A model generated the notes under the pieces. It was given only the letters and a program-made list of their open reading frames with translations. It did not search any database and had not been told where the DNA came from. The translations under genes were made by a program, and so were the position numbers. From Pseudomonas sp. 31-12 (lineage in GTDB: Bacteria; Pseudomonadota; Gammaproteobacteria; Pseudomonadales; Pseudomonadaceae), in the NCBI RefSeq assembly GCF_003151075.1, contig NZ_CP029482.1, positions 2,790,001 to 2,854,000 on the forward strand: DNA of 64,000 nt. The letters are read 5' to 3'. Positions 26,175-39,491 of the stretch are shown piece by piece; position 1 is the first letter of the stretch; every line of letters begins with the position of its first letter.

Positions 26175-28112
26175 ATGGGCCAGACTCGTTTTGCCAGTGG
26201 GCGTCAATTGGATCTGATTTGCCTGGGGCGCCTTGGCGTCGACCTCTATGCGCAGCAAGTCGGGGCGCGGCTGGAGGATGTTTCAAGCTTCGCCAAGTAC
26301 CTTGGCGGATCGTCCGCCAACATCGCTTTCGGCACCGCTCGGCTGGGGCTGAAATCGGCGATGCTGAGCCGGGTAGGGGACGACCACATGGGTCGGTTCC
26401 TGCTGGAATCCCTGGCGCGTGAAGGCTGTGATGTCAGCGGCGTCAAAGTCGATCCGGAGCGCCTGACCGCGATGGTCCTGCTGGGTCTCAAGGACCGCGA
26501 AACCTTTCCTTTAGTCTTCTACCGCGAAAACTGCGCCGACATGGCGTTGCGGGCCGAGGACATCAACGAAGCCTTTATTGCCTCCAGCAAAGCCTTGCTG
26601 ATCACCGGCACCCATTTCTCCACCGACGGCGTCTACAAGGCGAGCATCCAGGCGCTGGATTACGCCGAGAAGCACAGCGTCAAACGGGTGCTGGATATCG
26701 ACTATCGCCCGGTGCTGTGGGGGCTGGCCGGTAAGGCTGATGGCGAGACGCGATTCGTCGCCGATCAGAATGTCAGCCAGCATGTGCAGAAAATCCTGCC
26801 GCGTTTTGATCTGATTGTTGGCACTGAAGAAGAGTTTTTGATTGCTGGCGGTTCGGAGGATTTGCTCACGGCGTTGCGTAATGTCCGGCGTTTGAGCGAT
26901 GCAACGTTAGTGGTGAAGCTCGGGCCGCAGGGTTGCACGGTGATTCACGGGGCGATTCCGGTGCGCCTTGAAGACGGGGCGATTTACCCTGGCGTTCGGG
27001 TGGAAGTGCTCAACGTGTTGGGGGCCGGCGATGCCTTTATGTCGGGCTTCCTCAGTGGTTGGCTGGAGGATGCCAGTGACGAGCGCTGCTGCCAGTTGGC
27101 CAATGCCTGCGGCGGTCTGGTGGTGTCGCGTCATGCTTGCGCCCCGGCGATGCCGACCCGCGCCGAACTCGATTACCTGTTTAACAGCCCGGTGCCGATT
27201 ACCCGGCCGGATCAGGACGCGGTGTTGCAGCGGCTGCACCAGGTCAGCGTGCCGCGCAAACAGTGGCGGCAGCTGTTCATCTTTGCCTTTGATCATCGTG
27301 GGCAACTGGTGGAACTGGCGCACAAGGGCGGCCGAGACCTGAATGCTATCTGCGAGCTCAAGCAACTCTTTATCAAAGCCGTGGAGCGGGTTGAAACCGA
27401 TTTGCGTGAGCAGGGTATTGATGCCGATGTCGGGCTGCTGGCTGATCAGCGTTTCGGCCAGGACTCGCTGAATGCCGCCACCGGTCGTGGCTGGTGGGTG
27501 GCGCGGCCGGTGGAAGTGCAGGGATCGCGGCCGTTGGCGTTCGAACATGGACGCTCGATTGGCAGCAACCTGATTGCCTGGCCGCAAGAGCAGATCATCA
27601 AGTGCCTGGTGCAATTCCATCCCGATGATGAGCCGTTGCTGCGCCTGGAGCAGGAAGCGCAGATCAAGGGTTTGTATCAGGCCTCCCAAGTCAGTGGGCA
27701 TGAACTGCTGCTGGAAATCATCCCGCCGAAGGATCATCCGTCGACCCACCCGGACGTGCTGTATCGCGCGCTGAAGCGACTCTACAACCTGGGGATTTAC
27801 CCGGCGTGGTGGAAGATCGAAGCGCAGAGTGCCGAGGAGTGGAAGCAACTTGATGAGCTGATTCAGGAGCGCGACCCGTATTGCCGCGGCGTGGTGTTGT
27901 TGGGGTTGAATGCGCCGGCGTCTGCGCTGGCCGAAGGGTTTCAGCAAGCGAGCCAGAGCCAGACCTGTCGCGGGTTCGCGGTGGGGAGGACGATTTTCCA
28001 GGAACCGAGCCGCGCGTGGCTGGCTGGTGAAATCGATGATGAGGAGCTGATCCGCCAAGTGCAGGGCACCTTCGTCGAACTCATCGATGCCTGGCGCACA
28101 GCCCGCGCCTGA
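26175..28112 (+). CDS. iolC: bifunctional 5-dehydro-2-deoxygluconokinase with C-terminal DUF2090 domain
   Basis: The product has 645 aa. Residues 1 to about 325 form a PfkB-type sugar kinase (YLGGSSANIAFGTARLGLKS; VLNVLGAGDAFMSGFLSGWL with the catalytic Asp of GAGD). Residues 340-645 form a DUF2090 aldolase-like barrel that is fused to IolC in many proteobacteria (LFIFAFDHRGQLVELA; VARPVEVQGSRPLAFEHGRS). It phosphorylates 5-dehydro-2-deoxygluconate; the DUF2090 half may supply the following aldol cleavage, since no iolJ is present in the window (inference). It is the first gene after the operators. Confidence 0.95.
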   Translation: MGQTRFASGRQLDLICLGRLGVDLYAQQVGARLEDVSSFAKYLGGSSANIAFGTARLGLKSAMLSRVGDDHMGRFLLESLAREGCDVSGVKVDPERLTAMVLLGLKDRETFPLVFYRENCADMALRAEDINEAFIASSKALLITGTHFSTDGVYKASIQALDYAEKHSVKRVLDIDYRPVLWGLAGKADGETRFVADQNVSQHVQKILPRFDLIVGTEEEFLIAGGSEDLLTALRNVRRLSDATLVVKLGPQGCTVIHGAIPVRLEDGAIYPGVRVEVLNVLGAGDAFMSGFLSGWLEDASDERCCQLANACGGLVVSRHACAPAMPTRAELDYLFNSPVPITRPDQDAVLQRLHQVSVPRKQWRQLFIFAFDHRGQLVELAHKGGRDLNAICELKQLFIKAVERVETDLREQGIDADVGLLADQRFGQDSLNAATGRGWWVARPVEVQGSRPLAFEHGRSIGSNLIAWPQEQIIKCLVQFHPDDEPLLRLEQEAQIKGLYQASQVSGHELLLEIIPPKDHPSTHPDVLYRALKRLYNLGIYPAWWKIEAQSAEEWKQLDELIQERDPYCRGVVLLGLNAPASALAEGFQQASQSQTCRGFAVGRTIFQEPSRAWLAGEIDDEELIRQVQGTFVELIDAWRTARA

Positions 28113-28140
28113 ACAAAGTTATGGGGTTGATTGGGCTTGT

Positions 28141-28232
28141 TGTGGCGAGGGGGCTTGCCCCCGTTCGAGTGCGTAGCACTCGCTATTTTGGGACCGCTTC
28201 GCGCTCCAGCGGGGGCAAGCCCCCTCGCCACA
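28141..28232. repeat. REPIN between iolC and iolE
   Basis: Inverted arms TGTGGCGAGGGGGCTTGCCC and GGGCAAGCCCCCTCGCCACA enclose a divergent centre. It belongs to the same family as 2411-2513 and lies inside the iol operon. Confidence 0.9.
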
Positions 28233-28295
28233 AAAGCACCACTGGCCACAAATGATTGGCCGAACATTTTAGAAAAAACAACAAAAGGTGCAGCC

Positions 28296-29189
28296 ATGCC
28301 CGCTATCCGAATTGGCATCAACCCGATTTCCTGGAGCAACGACGACTTGCCGTCCCTCGGTGGCGAGACGCCGCTGAGCACTGCGTTGAGCGAAGGCAAG
28401 GAGATCGGTTACGAAGGTTTCGAACTCAACGGCAAATTCCCCAAGGATGCCAAAGGCGTCGGTGACGTGTTGCGGCCCTATGATCTGGCGTTGGTCTCGG
28501 GCTGGTATTCCAGCCGTCTGGCCCGTCGTTCGGTGGCGGAAGAAATCGACGCCATCGGCAGCCATGTCGAGCTGCTGGCGAAGAACGGCGCCAAGGTCCT
28601 GGTTTACGGTGAAGTGGCGGACTCGATCCAGGGCCAACGCATTCCCTTGGTCGAACGCCCGCGCTTCCACACCGAACAGGCCTGGCAGGAATACGCCGAC
28701 AAGCTCACCGAACTGGCACGTTTCACCCTGTCCCAAGGCGTGCGCCTGGCGTATCACCACCACATGGGCGCTTACGTCGAATCCCCGGCCGACATCGACA
28801 AGCTGATGGCGCTGACCGGCAGCGAAGTCGGTCTGCTGTTCGATTCGGGCCATTGCTATATGGGTGGTGGCGAGCCGTTGCAGGTGCTGCGCAAACACAT
28901 CGAACGCATCTGCCACGTGCATTTCAAGGACGTGCGCAAACCGGTGGTGCAACTGGCGCGCAACAATCTGTGGAGCTTTCCGGACTGCATCATCAACGGC
29001 ACTTTCACCGTGCCCGGCGATGGTGACATCGACTTTGCCGCGCTGCTCGATGTGTTGCTGGCCAACGATTACCACGGCTGGCTGGTGGTCGAGGCCGAGC
29101 AAGACCCGGCCGTGGCCCCGAGCTACGTCTACGCGAAAAAGGGCTACGACACCCTGCGTGCGTTGCTCGACGAGAGGATTGCCTTATGA
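28296..29189 (+). CDS. iolE: myo-inosose-2 dehydratase
   Basis: The product has 297 aa, a xylose-isomerase-like TIM barrel. It starts MPAIRIGINPISWSNDDLPS, with metal-site residues in RLAYHHHMGAYVESPADIDK, VGLLFDSGHCYMGG and HVHFKDVRKPV. It dehydrates 2-keto-myo-inositol to the diketone used by IolD. I chose the ATG at 28296 (AAAGGTG upstream); a longer frame begins inside the REPIN. It overlaps iolB by 4 bp. Confidence 0.95.
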   Translation: MPAIRIGINPISWSNDDLPSLGGETPLSTALSEGKEIGYEGFELNGKFPKDAKGVGDVLRPYDLALVSGWYSSRLARRSVAEEIDAIGSHVELLAKNGAKVLVYGEVADSIQGQRIPLVERPRFHTEQAWQEYADKLTELARFTLSQGVRLAYHHHMGAYVESPADIDKLMALTGSEVGLLFDSGHCYMGGGEPLQVLRKHIERICHVHFKDVRKPVVQLARNNLWSFPDCIINGTFTVPGDGDIDFAALLDVLLANDYHGWLVVEAEQDPAVAPSYVYAKKGYDTLRALLDERIAL

Positions 29190-29995
29190 GCCTGCTGGTC
29201 AAAAGCAACGCCCGTGGCCGGACCATGGTCGAGTTGGGCGAGGGTGAACTGGAATACGTCGGCTTCGCCGCATACCGCTTGAGCCTGGGCGAAACCTTGC
29301 CGGTGGCGGCGGGTGATAAAGAACTGTGCCTGGTGCTGCTCAGCGGCCGGATCAGCATCAAGGGCGAAGCGCCGGGGCAGGGCGCCTTCGACTGGGACAA
29401 CCTCGGCGATCGCCAGTCGGTGTTCGAAGACAAATCGCCGTTCGCTGCTTATTTGCCGCCGGGCAGTCAGGCGCAAGTCGTTGCGCTGAGCGATGTGCAG
29501 ATCGCCGTCTGCGCCGCCCCGGGCTCAGCCGAAAAGGGCCTCGGCCCCCGTCTGATCAAACCCGACACCATGAAGCGCAGCGTGCGCGGCAAGGGTGCCA
29601 ACACCCGTTACGTCTGCGACATCTTGCCGGATACCGAGCCCGCCCATTCGCTGCTGGTGGTGGAAGTGCGCACGCCGTCGGGACACTCGTCGAGCTATCC
29701 GCCGCACAAACACGACACCGACGACCTGCCGCACCAGAGCTTTCTCGAAGAAACCTATTACCACCAGATCAACCCGCCCCAGGGCTTCGTGTTCCAGCGC
29801 GTCTACACCGACGACCGCAGCATCGATCAAGCCATGGCCGTGGAAAACAGCGACCTCGTGGTCGTGCCCAAGGGCTATCACCCGGTCAGCGTGCCGTATG
29901 GCTACGAGTCGTATTACCTGAACGTGATGGCCGGCCCGAAACGCGTCTGGCAGTTCCATAACGATCCGCAGCACAGTTGGCTGCTCGACCTCTGA
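29186..29995 (+). CDS. iolB: 5-deoxy-glucuronate isomerase
   Basis: The product has 269 aa, an IolB bicupin. Metal-binding residues appear in [10 protein letters not shown] and [10 protein letters not shown], and the second half has [20 protein letters not shown]. It converts 5-deoxy-glucuronate to 5-dehydro-2-deoxygluconate, the IolC substrate. Its start overlaps the iolE stop (ATGA), and mmsA follows 29 bp downstream. Confidence 0.95.
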   Translation: MSLLVKSNARGRTMVELGEGELEYVGFAAYRLSLGETLPVAAGDKELCLVLLSGRISIKGEAPGQGAFDWDNLGDRQSVFEDKSPFAAYLPPGSQAQVVALSDVQIAVCAAPGSAEKGLGPRLIKPDTMKRSVRGKGANTRYVCDILPDTEPAHSLLVVEVRTPSGHSSSYPPHKHDTDDLPHQSFLEETYYHQINPPQGFVFQRVYTDDRSIDQAMAVENSDLVVVPKGYHPVSVPYGYESYYLNVMAGPKRVWQFHNDPQHSWLLDL

Positions 29996-30024
29996 TTTCA
30001 CTTTCTGCACGGAGAACAAGAACA

Positions 30025-31527
30025 ATGAGCAACGCCCCGGTCATCGGCCATTACCTCGACGGTCAAGTGCAAGACAGCGGCAGCGAGCGGTTCAGCAATG
30101 TCTTCAACCCGGCGACCGGCGAGGTGCAAGCGCGCGTCGGGCTGGCCAGTCAGAAAACCGTCGATGACGCCGTTGCCTCGGCCCTGAAAGCATTCCCGGC
30201 CTGGTCCGAGCAATCGTCCTTGCGCCGTTCGCGGGTGATGTTCAAGTTCAAGGAACTGCTCGACCGTCATCACGATGAACTGGCGGAAATCATCAGCCGC
30301 GAACACGGCAAGGTATTCTCCGACGCAAAGGGCGAAGTCACCCGTGGCATCGAAATCGTTGAATACGCCTGCGGTGCGCCGAGCCTGCTGAAAACCGAGT
30401 TCAGCGACAACATCGGCGGCGGCATCGACAACTGGAACCTGCGCCAGCCACTGGGCGTGTGCGCCGGCGTCACGCCGTTCAATTTCCCGGTGATGGTGCC
30501 GCTGTGGATGATCCCGCTGGCGTTGGTCACCGGTAACTGCTTCATCCTCAAAACCTCCGAGCGCGACCCGTCCGCCAGTTTGCTGATGGCCCGCTTGCTG
30601 ACCGAAGCCGGGTTGCCGGACGGCGTGTTCAGCGTGGTCCAGGGCGACAAGACCGCCGTCGATGCGCTGCTGCAACATCCGGACATCGAGGCGATTTCCT
30701 TTGTCGGCTCGACGCCGATTGCCGAGTACATTCACCAGCAAGCCACCTCGCGCGGCAAGCGGGTTCAGGCGCTGGGCGGTGCGAAGAATCACATGATCGT
30801 CATGCCCGATGCGGATCTGGATCAGGCCGCAGACGCCTTGATCGGCGCGGCTTTCGGTTCGGCGGGCGAGCGCTGCATGGCGATCTCGATTGCCGTTGCG
30901 GTGGGCGATGTTGGCGACCAGTTGATTGCCAAGCTGCTGCCGCGCATCGATCAGCTCAAGGTTGGCAATGGCATGCAGGGCGACAGCGACATGGGGCCGT
31001 TGGTGACGGCCGAACACAAGGCCAAGGTCGAAGGCTTCATAGATGAAGGCGTGGCCCAAGGCGCGCAGCTGATTGTCGACGGTCGCGGGTTCAAGGTGCC
31101 GGGCGCGGAGAACGGCTTCTTCGTCGGCGCGACGCTGTTCGATAACGTGACCACCGAAATGAGCATCTATCAGCAAGAGATCTTCGGCCCGGTGCTGGGC
31201 ATCGTCCGCGTCCCGGATTTCGCCAGCGCCGTCGCTTTGATCAACGCCCACGAATTCGGCAACGGCGTGTCGTGTTTCACCAGCGACGGCGGCATCGCCC
31301 GCGCGTTTGCTCGCACCATCAAGGTCGGCATGGTCGGCATCAACGTGCCGATTCCGGTGCCCATGGCCTGGCACTCGTTCGGTGGCTGGAAGCGCTCGCT
31401 GTTTGGTGATCATCACGCCTATGGCGAGGAAGGCATTCGCTTCTACAGCCGCTACAAAAGCGTGATGCAGCGCTGGCCCGACAGCATCGCCAAGGGCCCT
31501 GAGTTCAGCATGCCGACAGCCAAATAA
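30025..31527 (+). CDS. mmsA: methylmalonate-semialdehyde dehydrogenase (CoA-acylating)
   Basis: The product has 500 aa of the aldehyde dehydrogenase superfamily. The nucleotide site is around [15 protein letters not shown], the catalytic Cys lies in [14 protein letters not shown], and [20 protein letters not shown] is typical for MmsA/IolA. It converts malonate semialdehyde to acetyl-CoA, the last step of the inositol pathway. I chose the ATG at 30025 behind GGAGAACAAGAACA. It could also be named iolA from its operon context. Confidence 0.95.
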   Translation: MSNAPVIGHYLDGQVQDSGSERFSNVFNPATGEVQARVGLASQKTVDDAVASALKAFPAWSEQSSLRRSRVMFKFKELLDRHHDELAEIISREHGKVFSDAKGEVTRGIEIVEYACGAPSLLKTEFSDNIGGGIDNWNLRQPLGVCAGVTPFNFPVMVPLWMIPLALVTGNCFILKTSERDPSASLLMARLLTEAGLPDGVFSVVQGDKTAVDALLQHPDIEAISFVGSTPIAEYIHQQATSRGKRVQALGGAKNHMIVMPDADLDQAADALIGAAFGSAGERCMAISIAVAVGDVGDQLIAKLLPRIDQLKVGNGMQGDSDMGPLVTAEHKAKVEGFIDEGVAQGAQLIVDGRGFKVPGAENGFFVGATLFDNVTTEMSIYQQEIFGPVLGIVRVPDFASAVALINAHEFGNGVSCFTSDGGIARAFARTIKVGMVGINVPIPVPMAWHSFGGWKRSLFGDHHAYGEEGIRFYSRYKSVMQRWPDSIAKGPEFSMPTAK

Positions 31528-31552
31528 TTCACCTGTGCGGAGAACAACAATA

Positions 31553-32374
31553 ATGAGCAAGCCCCTGCGTTTCGCCCTGAACCGTATGGTCGCCCCACGT
31601 TTGTCACTGCCCGCGTTCATCGACCTGGCGGTGGCCCTCAAGGCCGATGCCATCGAGATTCGTAACGACCTTAAAGGCGTCGAGATCGAAGACGGTACTT
31701 CGGCCGAGCATGTCCGTGAATTGTGCGTGGCCCAAGGCATCACCGTGCTGTCGATCAACGCGCTGTATCCGTTTGATGTGTGGAGTGACGAGCGCCGGGT
31801 TCAGGCCTTGAAACTGGCGGCTTATGCCCGGGATTGCGGCGCGCAGGGTTTGGTCATGTGTCCGCTGAATGATCGTACCGATACGCGCAACGAAGCCGAA
31901 CGCGCCGCCGGCTTGCGCACCGCGTTGAGTGAACTGGCGCCGATCCTGCGTGATCACGGCATTCTCGGTTTCATCGAGCCGCTGGGGTTTGAAGAATGCT
32001 CACTGCGCCTCAAGCGCACGGCGGTGGAGGCGATCAAGGCTGTCGGTGGGCTGGATGTGTTCCGGCTGGTTCACGACACCTTTCACCATCACCTTGCCGG
32101 CGAGTCCGAGTTTTTTCCCGAGTTGACCGGGCTGGTGCACATCTCTGGCGTGGAGGATGCCGAGGTGCCGCTGGCGACCATTCGCGACGGCCATCGCGTG
32201 CTGGTGGGCGAGGGCGACATTCTTGGCAACGCCGCGCAGATCGACACCTTGCTCAGCAGCGGTTACAGCGGCTACCTGTCGTTCGAACCGTTTGCCGACA
32301 GCGTCCATGGCCTGGCCAATATCCAGCAGGCCATCGGCGCAAGCATGGATCACCTGAACAAATCCCAGGCCTGA
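31553..32374 (+). CDS. iolI: TIM-barrel sugar isomerase, probable 2-keto-myo-inositol isomerase
   Basis: The product has 273 aa, an AP-endonuclease-2/xylose-isomerase-like barrel. Metal-type residues are in IEPLGFEECSLR (Glu), LVHDTFHHHLAGESEFF (Asp/His), GLVHISGVEDAEVP and LSFEPFAD (Glu). This fits IolI, which interconverts inososes. The ATG at 31553 follows GGAGAACAACAATA. The exact substrate is assigned from operon context. Confidence 0.85.
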   Translation: MSKPLRFALNRMVAPRLSLPAFIDLAVALKADAIEIRNDLKGVEIEDGTSAEHVRELCVAQGITVLSINALYPFDVWSDERRVQALKLAAYARDCGAQGLVMCPLNDRTDTRNEAERAAGLRTALSELAPILRDHGILGFIEPLGFEECSLRLKRTAVEAIKAVGGLDVFRLVHDTFHHHLAGESEFFPELTGLVHISGVEDAEVPLATIRDGHRVLVGEGDILGNAAQIDTLLSSGYSGYLSFEPFADSVHGLANIQQAIGASMDHLNKSQA

Positions 32375-32401
32375 CATCGTATTCGAATTGATGGAGATCA
32401 A

Positions 32402-32493
32402 CTGTGGGAGCGAGCCTGCTCGCGATGACGGCGGCACATGCAAAATTAATGTCGCCTGAAACACCGCCATCGCGAGCAGGCTCGCTCCCACAG
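32402..32493. repeat. REPIN between iolI and iolD
   Basis: CTGTGGGAGCGAGCCTGCTC at 32402 is inverted relative to GAGCAGGCTCGCTCCCACAG ending 32493. It lies 52 bp before the iolD start. Confidence 0.92.
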
Positions 32494-32544
32494 TGATCGC
32501 ATTTCACAGCACACACCGGATTCAGCTTCAAAGGAAGGTGCCGC

Positions 32545-35519
<2,975 letters not shown>

Positions 35520-35527
35520 GCACCGTC

Positions 35528-35623
35528 CCCTGTGGGAGCGAGCCTGCTCGCGATAGCGCCAGCACATTCAATATTAATGTCGACTGACACTCCGCTATCG
35601 CGAGCAGGCTCGCTCCCACAGGG
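35528..35623. repeat. REPIN between iolG and the second dehydrogenase
   Basis: Inverted arms (GTGGGAGCGAGCCTGCTCGC at 35532 and its complement ending 35620) begin 9 bp after the iolG stop codon. This is the closest such element to a coding end in the iol cluster. Confidence 0.92.
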
Positions 35624-35664
35624 GGCGTGTACATCCGGCAGCTATTTATAAGGAGAACATTTTC

Positions 35665-36717
35665 ATGCGCATCGGACTTGTCGGCTACGGCCACGGCGGC
35701 CGGTTTTTCCATGCTCCGCTGATCAGCAGCCTCCCAGCAACGACGTTCGTGGGCGTGGTCACTCGCTCCCCGGAACGCCGACAACTGCTGGCGACTGAGC
35801 ACCCGAGCGTACCGGCCTTCGACAGCATCGGCCAACTGGTGGAGGCCGGGATCGATGTGCTGGTGGTGTCCACGCCGCTCAAGGGCCGTCCGGCACTGGT
35901 GCTCGATGGCATCGAGCACGGTGTGGCGGTGGTCAGCGACAAACCGTTCGCCGCCGATGCGCAGCAAGCCCAGACCCTGATCACCATGGCCGAGCGCCAG
36001 GGCGTACAACTCAGCGTCTACCAGAACCGCCGCTGGGACTCGGACTTCCTCACCGTGCGCAAACTCGTCGAGTCCGGCGCCCTGGGCCCCATCACCCGTT
36101 TCGAATCACGGATCGAGCGTTACTCGCCGCAGTCGGTGAACAACGGCAGTGGCGGCGGCTTCCTGCGCGATTTGGGCAGCCACCTGGTGGATCAGGCGTT
36201 GCTGCTGTTCGGCCCGGTGACCCGGGTGTACGCCGAACTGGATTACCTGGAAAAAGACCAGGCCTTCGACAACGGCTTCTTTGTGTCCCTGACCCACGCC
36301 AACGGAGTGATCTCGCGCCTGGGCGGCAGTTGCCTGCAAAACACCCCCGGCCCGCGTTTTCGCGTGACGGGCACCCAAGGTTGTTACAGCGTCGATGGCC
36401 TGGACGGGCAGGAAGCTTCAGCGCTCGCCGGGCTCTCGCCGAAATCCGAGGGTGAGCGCTGGGGCGTAGAAGAGCATCGGCGCTGGGGCTGGTTCGAACA
36501 GGGCGAAGTGCGCGAGCGGGTTCCCTCGGAGCGCGGGTGCTGGAACCAGTTCTATTTGCAGCTACAAACCGCGTTACAGAGCGGTGGCCCACTGCCTGTG
36601 GAGGCCCGTGATGCACTGGCGACCACCCGCGTTCTAGACGCTGCGCGGTTGAGTTTCGAACGGCGTAAGGTGGTGGAATTGAGCCCGTTTGAGAGCCATG
36701 GAACAAAATCAGAATAA
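35665..36717 (+). CDS. Gfo/Idh/MocA family oxidoreductase (probable scyllo-inositol-type dehydrogenase)
   Basis: The product has 350 aa. The N-terminal Rossmann motif is IGLVGYGHGGRFFHAPLISS, the dinucleotide/active-site motif is DKPFAADAQQA, and RDLGSHLVDQALLLFG contains the catalytic-type Asp/His pair. Sequence style resembles IolW/YvaA-like oxidoreductases that act on scyllo-inosose with NADPH. AAGGAGAAC precedes the ATG. It follows iolG after a REPIN and precedes the importer operators. Confidence 0.85.
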   Translation: MRIGLVGYGHGGRFFHAPLISSLPATTFVGVVTRSPERRQLLATEHPSVPAFDSIGQLVEAGIDVLVVSTPLKGRPALVLDGIEHGVAVVSDKPFAADAQQAQTLITMAERQGVQLSVYQNRRWDSDFLTVRKLVESGALGPITRFESRIERYSPQSVNNGSGGGFLRDLGSHLVDQALLLFGPVTRVYAELDYLEKDQAFDNGFFVSLTHANGVISRLGGSCLQNTPGPRFRVTGTQGCYSVDGLDGQEASALAGLSPKSEGERWGVEEHRRWGWFEQGEVRERVPSERGCWNQFYLQLQTALQSGGPLPVEARDALATTRVLDAARLSFERRKVVELSPFESHGTKSE

Positions 36718-36738
36718 AATTCTAAAATGAGTTGATAT

Positions 36739-36752
36739 AGAAATAATATTCC
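36739..36752. promoter_or_regulatory. IolR-type operator upstream of the importer genes
   Basis: AGAA-ATAATA-TTCC differs by one base from GGAA-N6-TTCC and matches the sites before iolC. It sits in an AT-rich stretch about 120 bp before the binding-protein gene (36874), which suggests an internal, IolR-controlled promoter for the importer. Confidence 0.55.
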
Positions 36753-36873
36753 AATAAAGTCATTTCCAGCGAACTGCCTCTCGCTCGTTTTCTCAGCTCT
36801 CCCGCTTGCCTGCTTACTGAAAATCGTCACGCCTCATCCATAAAACCAACAAGAATGTGGAGAAAGACTTTTC

Positions 36874-37800
36874 ATGAAGACCAAGATCCGTTTTGCCTCA
36901 CTGGCCTTGTCCCTGATGTTCGCCAGTGGCGCTGCCCTCGCCGACATGAAGATCGGCGTCAGCATGTCCCAGTTCGATGACACCTGGCTGACCTACCTGC
37001 GCGAATCCATGGACAAGAAAGCCAAGTCCTATCCCGACGGCGTGCAGTTGCAGTTCGAAGACGCCCGCAGCGACGTGGTCAAGCAGTTGAGCCAGGTCGA
37101 AAGCTTCATCAGCCAGAAAGTCGATGCCATCGTGGTTAACCCGGTGGACACCGCCGCCACCAAGAAAATCACCGAAGCCGCCGTCAAGGCCGGCATCCCG
37201 CTGGTCTACGTCAACCGTCGCCCCGATGACCTGAAGCTGCCCAAAGGCGTGGTCACGGTGGCCTCCAACGACCTCGAAGCCGGTGAAATGCAGATGCAAT
37301 ACCTGGCCGACAAGATGGGCGGCAAGGGCGATATCGTGATTCTGTTGGGCGACCTTGCGAACAACTCCACCACTAACCGCACCAAAGGCGTCAAAGAGGT
37401 GCTGGCCAAATACCCGAACATCAAGATCGAACAAGAACAGACCGGCACCTGGCTGCGGGATAAAGGCATGACCCTGGTCAACGATTGGCTGACCCAGGGC
37501 CGCAAGTTCGATGCGGTCGTGGCCAACAACGACGAAATGGCCATTGGTGCCGCGATGGCCCTGCAACAGGCCGGCGTCGACAAGGGCAGTGTGCTGATCG
37601 CCGGTGTCGACGGTACGCCGGACGGCTTGAACGCGATCAAGAAAGGCAGCCTGGCGGTTTCAGTGTTCCAGGACGCGAAAGGTCAGGCCGACGGCTCCAT
37701 TGACACGGCAGTGAAAATGGCCAAAAACGAGCCGGTTGAACAGGCCGTATGGGTGCCATATCGCTTGATCACTCCGCAAAACGTCGACACGTTCAAATAG
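36874..37800 (+). CDS. sugar ABC transporter periplasmic binding protein (inositol)
   Basis: The product has 308 aa. A signal peptide (RFASLALSLMFASGAALA) is followed by a ribose/inositol-type periplasmic binding domain (VSMSQFDDTWLTYLRESMDK, VNPVDTAATKKITEAAVKAG, VVANNDEMAIGAAMALQQAG). It resembles IbpA of Caulobacter. It captures inositol for the ATPase and permease encoded next. A strong hairpin separates it from the ATPase gene, consistent with higher expression of the binding protein. Confidence 0.92.
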   Translation: MKTKIRFASLALSLMFASGAALADMKIGVSMSQFDDTWLTYLRESMDKKAKSYPDGVQLQFEDARSDVVKQLSQVESFISQKVDAIVVNPVDTAATKKITEAAVKAGIPLVYVNRRPDDLKLPKGVVTVASNDLEAGEMQMQYLADKMGGKGDIVILLGDLANNSTTNRTKGVKEVLAKYPNIKIEQEQTGTWLRDKGMTLVNDWLTQGRKFDAVVANNDEMAIGAAMALQQAGVDKGSVLIAGVDGTPDGLNAIKKGSLAVSVFQDAKGQADGSIDTAVKMAKNEPVEQAVWVPYRLITPQNVDTFK

Positions 37801-37829
37801 CTCGTCCGCCCCATAACAACAATAAGCAC

Positions 37830-37853
37830 GCAAGGTCGCCACCGCGACCTTGC
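37830..37853 (+). other. intercistronic hairpin between binding-protein and ATPase genes
   Basis: GCAAGGTCGC-CACC-GCGACCTTGC is a perfect 10-bp stem with a 4-nt loop and no T-run. It lies directly before the ribosome site of the ATPase gene. Such hairpins commonly protect the upstream binding-protein mRNA and reduce expression of the downstream gene. Confidence 0.7.
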
Positions 37854-37870
37854 TGATGGAGTACCTGATC

Positions 37871-39436
37871 ATGTTCGCTTCAGCGACTGCTTCAAGCACC
37901 CCGTTGGTGGGTATCCAGCCAACCGCAACACTTGTCGATGAGCCGTACCTGCTGGAGATCATCAACGTCAGCAAGGGTTTTCCCGGTGTGGTGGCGTTGT
38001 CCGACGTGCAGCTGCGGGTTCGCCCCGGCTCCGTGCTGGCGCTGATGGGCGAGAACGGCGCGGGCAAATCGACCCTGATGAAAATCATCGCCGGCATCTA
38101 CCAGCCGGACGCAGGCGAACTGCGCCTTCGGGGCAAACCGGTGGTGTTCGACACGCCGCTGGCCGCGCTCCAGGCCGGGATCGCGATGATCCACCAGGAA
38201 CTCAACCTGATGCCGCACATGAGCATCGCCGAGAACATCTGGATCGGCCGCGAGCAGCTCAACAGCCTGCACATGATCGACCATCGCGAGATGCACCGCT
38301 GCACCGCGAAATTGCTCGAACGCCTGCGGATCAACCTCGACCCGGAGGAGCAGGTCGGCAACCTGAGCATCGCCGAACGGCAGATGGTCGAGATCGCCAA
38401 GGCCGTGTCCTACGACTCCGACATCCTGATCATGGACGAACCGACCTCGGCCATTACCGACAAGGAAGTCGCGCACCTGTTCTCGATCATTGCCGACCTC
38501 AAGAGCCAGGGCAAAGGCATCATCTACATCACTCACAAAATGAACGAAGTGTTCGCCATCGCCGATGAAGTGGCGGTGTTTCGTGACGGCGCCTACATCG
38601 GCCTGCAACGGGCCGACAGCATGGACGGCGACAGCCTGATTTCGATGATGGTCGGCCGCGAGTTGAGCCAGTTGTTTCCGGTGCGTGAAAAACCCATCGG
38701 CGATCTGTTGCTGTCGGTGCGCGACCTCAAGCTGGAGGGGATTTTCAAAGGCGTGTCCTTCGACTTGCATGCGGGCGAGATTCTTGGCATCGCCGGGCTG
38801 ATGGGCTCGGGTCGCACCAACGTTGCCGAAGCGATTTTCGGCATCACTCCTAGCGACGGTGGCGAGATTCGCCTCGACGGCGAAGTGGTGCGCATCAGCG
38901 ATCCGCACATGGCGATCGAGAAGGGCTTCGCGCTGCTGACCGAGGATCGCAAGCTCAGCGGCCTGTTCCCGTGCCTGTCGGTGCTGGAGAACATGGAGAT
39001 GGCAGTGCTGCCGCATTACGCCGGCCACGGCTTCATCCAGCAGAAAGCCTTGCGCGTGTTGTGTGAAGACATGTGCAAGAAACTGCGGGTGAAAACCCCG
39101 TCGCTGGAGCAGTGCATCGACACCTTGTCCGGCGGTAACCAGCAGAAAGCCTTGCTGGCGCGCTGGCTGATGACCAATCCACGGATCCTGATCCTCGACG
39201 AGCCGACCCGCGGCATCGATGTCGGCGCCAAGGCCGAGATCTACCGGCTCATTTCCTACCTCGCCAGCGAAGGCATGGCAGTGATCATGATTTCTTCGGA
39301 ACTGCCGGAAGTGCTCGGCATGAGCGACCGGGTGATGGTCATGCACGAGGGCGACCTGATGGGCACCCTCGACCGCAGCGAAGCGACCCAGGAACGAGTC
39401 ATGCAACTGGCCTCGGGTATGTCCGTACGCCATTGA
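37871..39436 (+). CDS. sugar ABC transporter ATP-binding protein (inositol importer)
   Basis: The product has 521 aa with two ATPase domains, as in RbsA/MglA. Domain 1 has Walker [13 protein letters not shown], signature [14 protein letters not shown] and Walker [10 protein letters not shown]. Domain 2 has a degenerate Walker A ([14 protein letters not shown]), signature [15 protein letters not shown] and Walker [18 protein letters not shown] chose the ATG at 37871 (GGAG 9 nt upstream). It energises the importer encoded at 36874 and 39629; it resembles IatA. Confidence 0.93.
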   Translation: MFASATASSTPLVGIQPTATLVDEPYLLEIINVSKGFPGVVALSDVQLRVRPGSVLALMGENGAGKSTLMKIIAGIYQPDAGELRLRGKPVVFDTPLAALQAGIAMIHQELNLMPHMSIAENIWIGREQLNSLHMIDHREMHRCTAKLLERLRINLDPEEQVGNLSIAERQMVEIAKAVSYDSDILIMDEPTSAITDKEVAHLFSIIADLKSQGKGIIYITHKMNEVFAIADEVAVFRDGAYIGLQRADSMDGDSLISMMVGRELSQLFPVREKPIGDLLLSVRDLKLEGIFKGVSFDLHAGEILGIAGLMGSGRTNVAEAIFGITPSDGGEIRLDGEVVRISDPHMAIEKGFALLTEDRKLSGLFPCLSVLENMEMAVLPHYAGHGFIQQKALRVLCEDMCKKLRVKTPSLEQCIDTLSGGNQQKALLARWLMTNPRILILDEPTRGIDVGAKAEIYRLISYLASEGMAVIMISSELPEVLGMSDRVMVMHEGDLMGTLDRSEATQERVMQLASGMSVRH

Positions 39437-39491
39437 ATCAAGGGTGAGCAGAGTCCAGGGGTGAGCTGAGTTCAGTGGTGATCAGGGATTC

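Noticed and set aside
29998..31758. Long open frame (586 codons) antisense to mmsA
   Set aside because: It lies opposite a certain gene and has the His/Ala/Arg-rich composition of a GC-rich antisense frame, with no family features. Similar antisense frames opposite iolD (32809-34515) and the importer ATPase (37892-39433) were rejected for the same reason.
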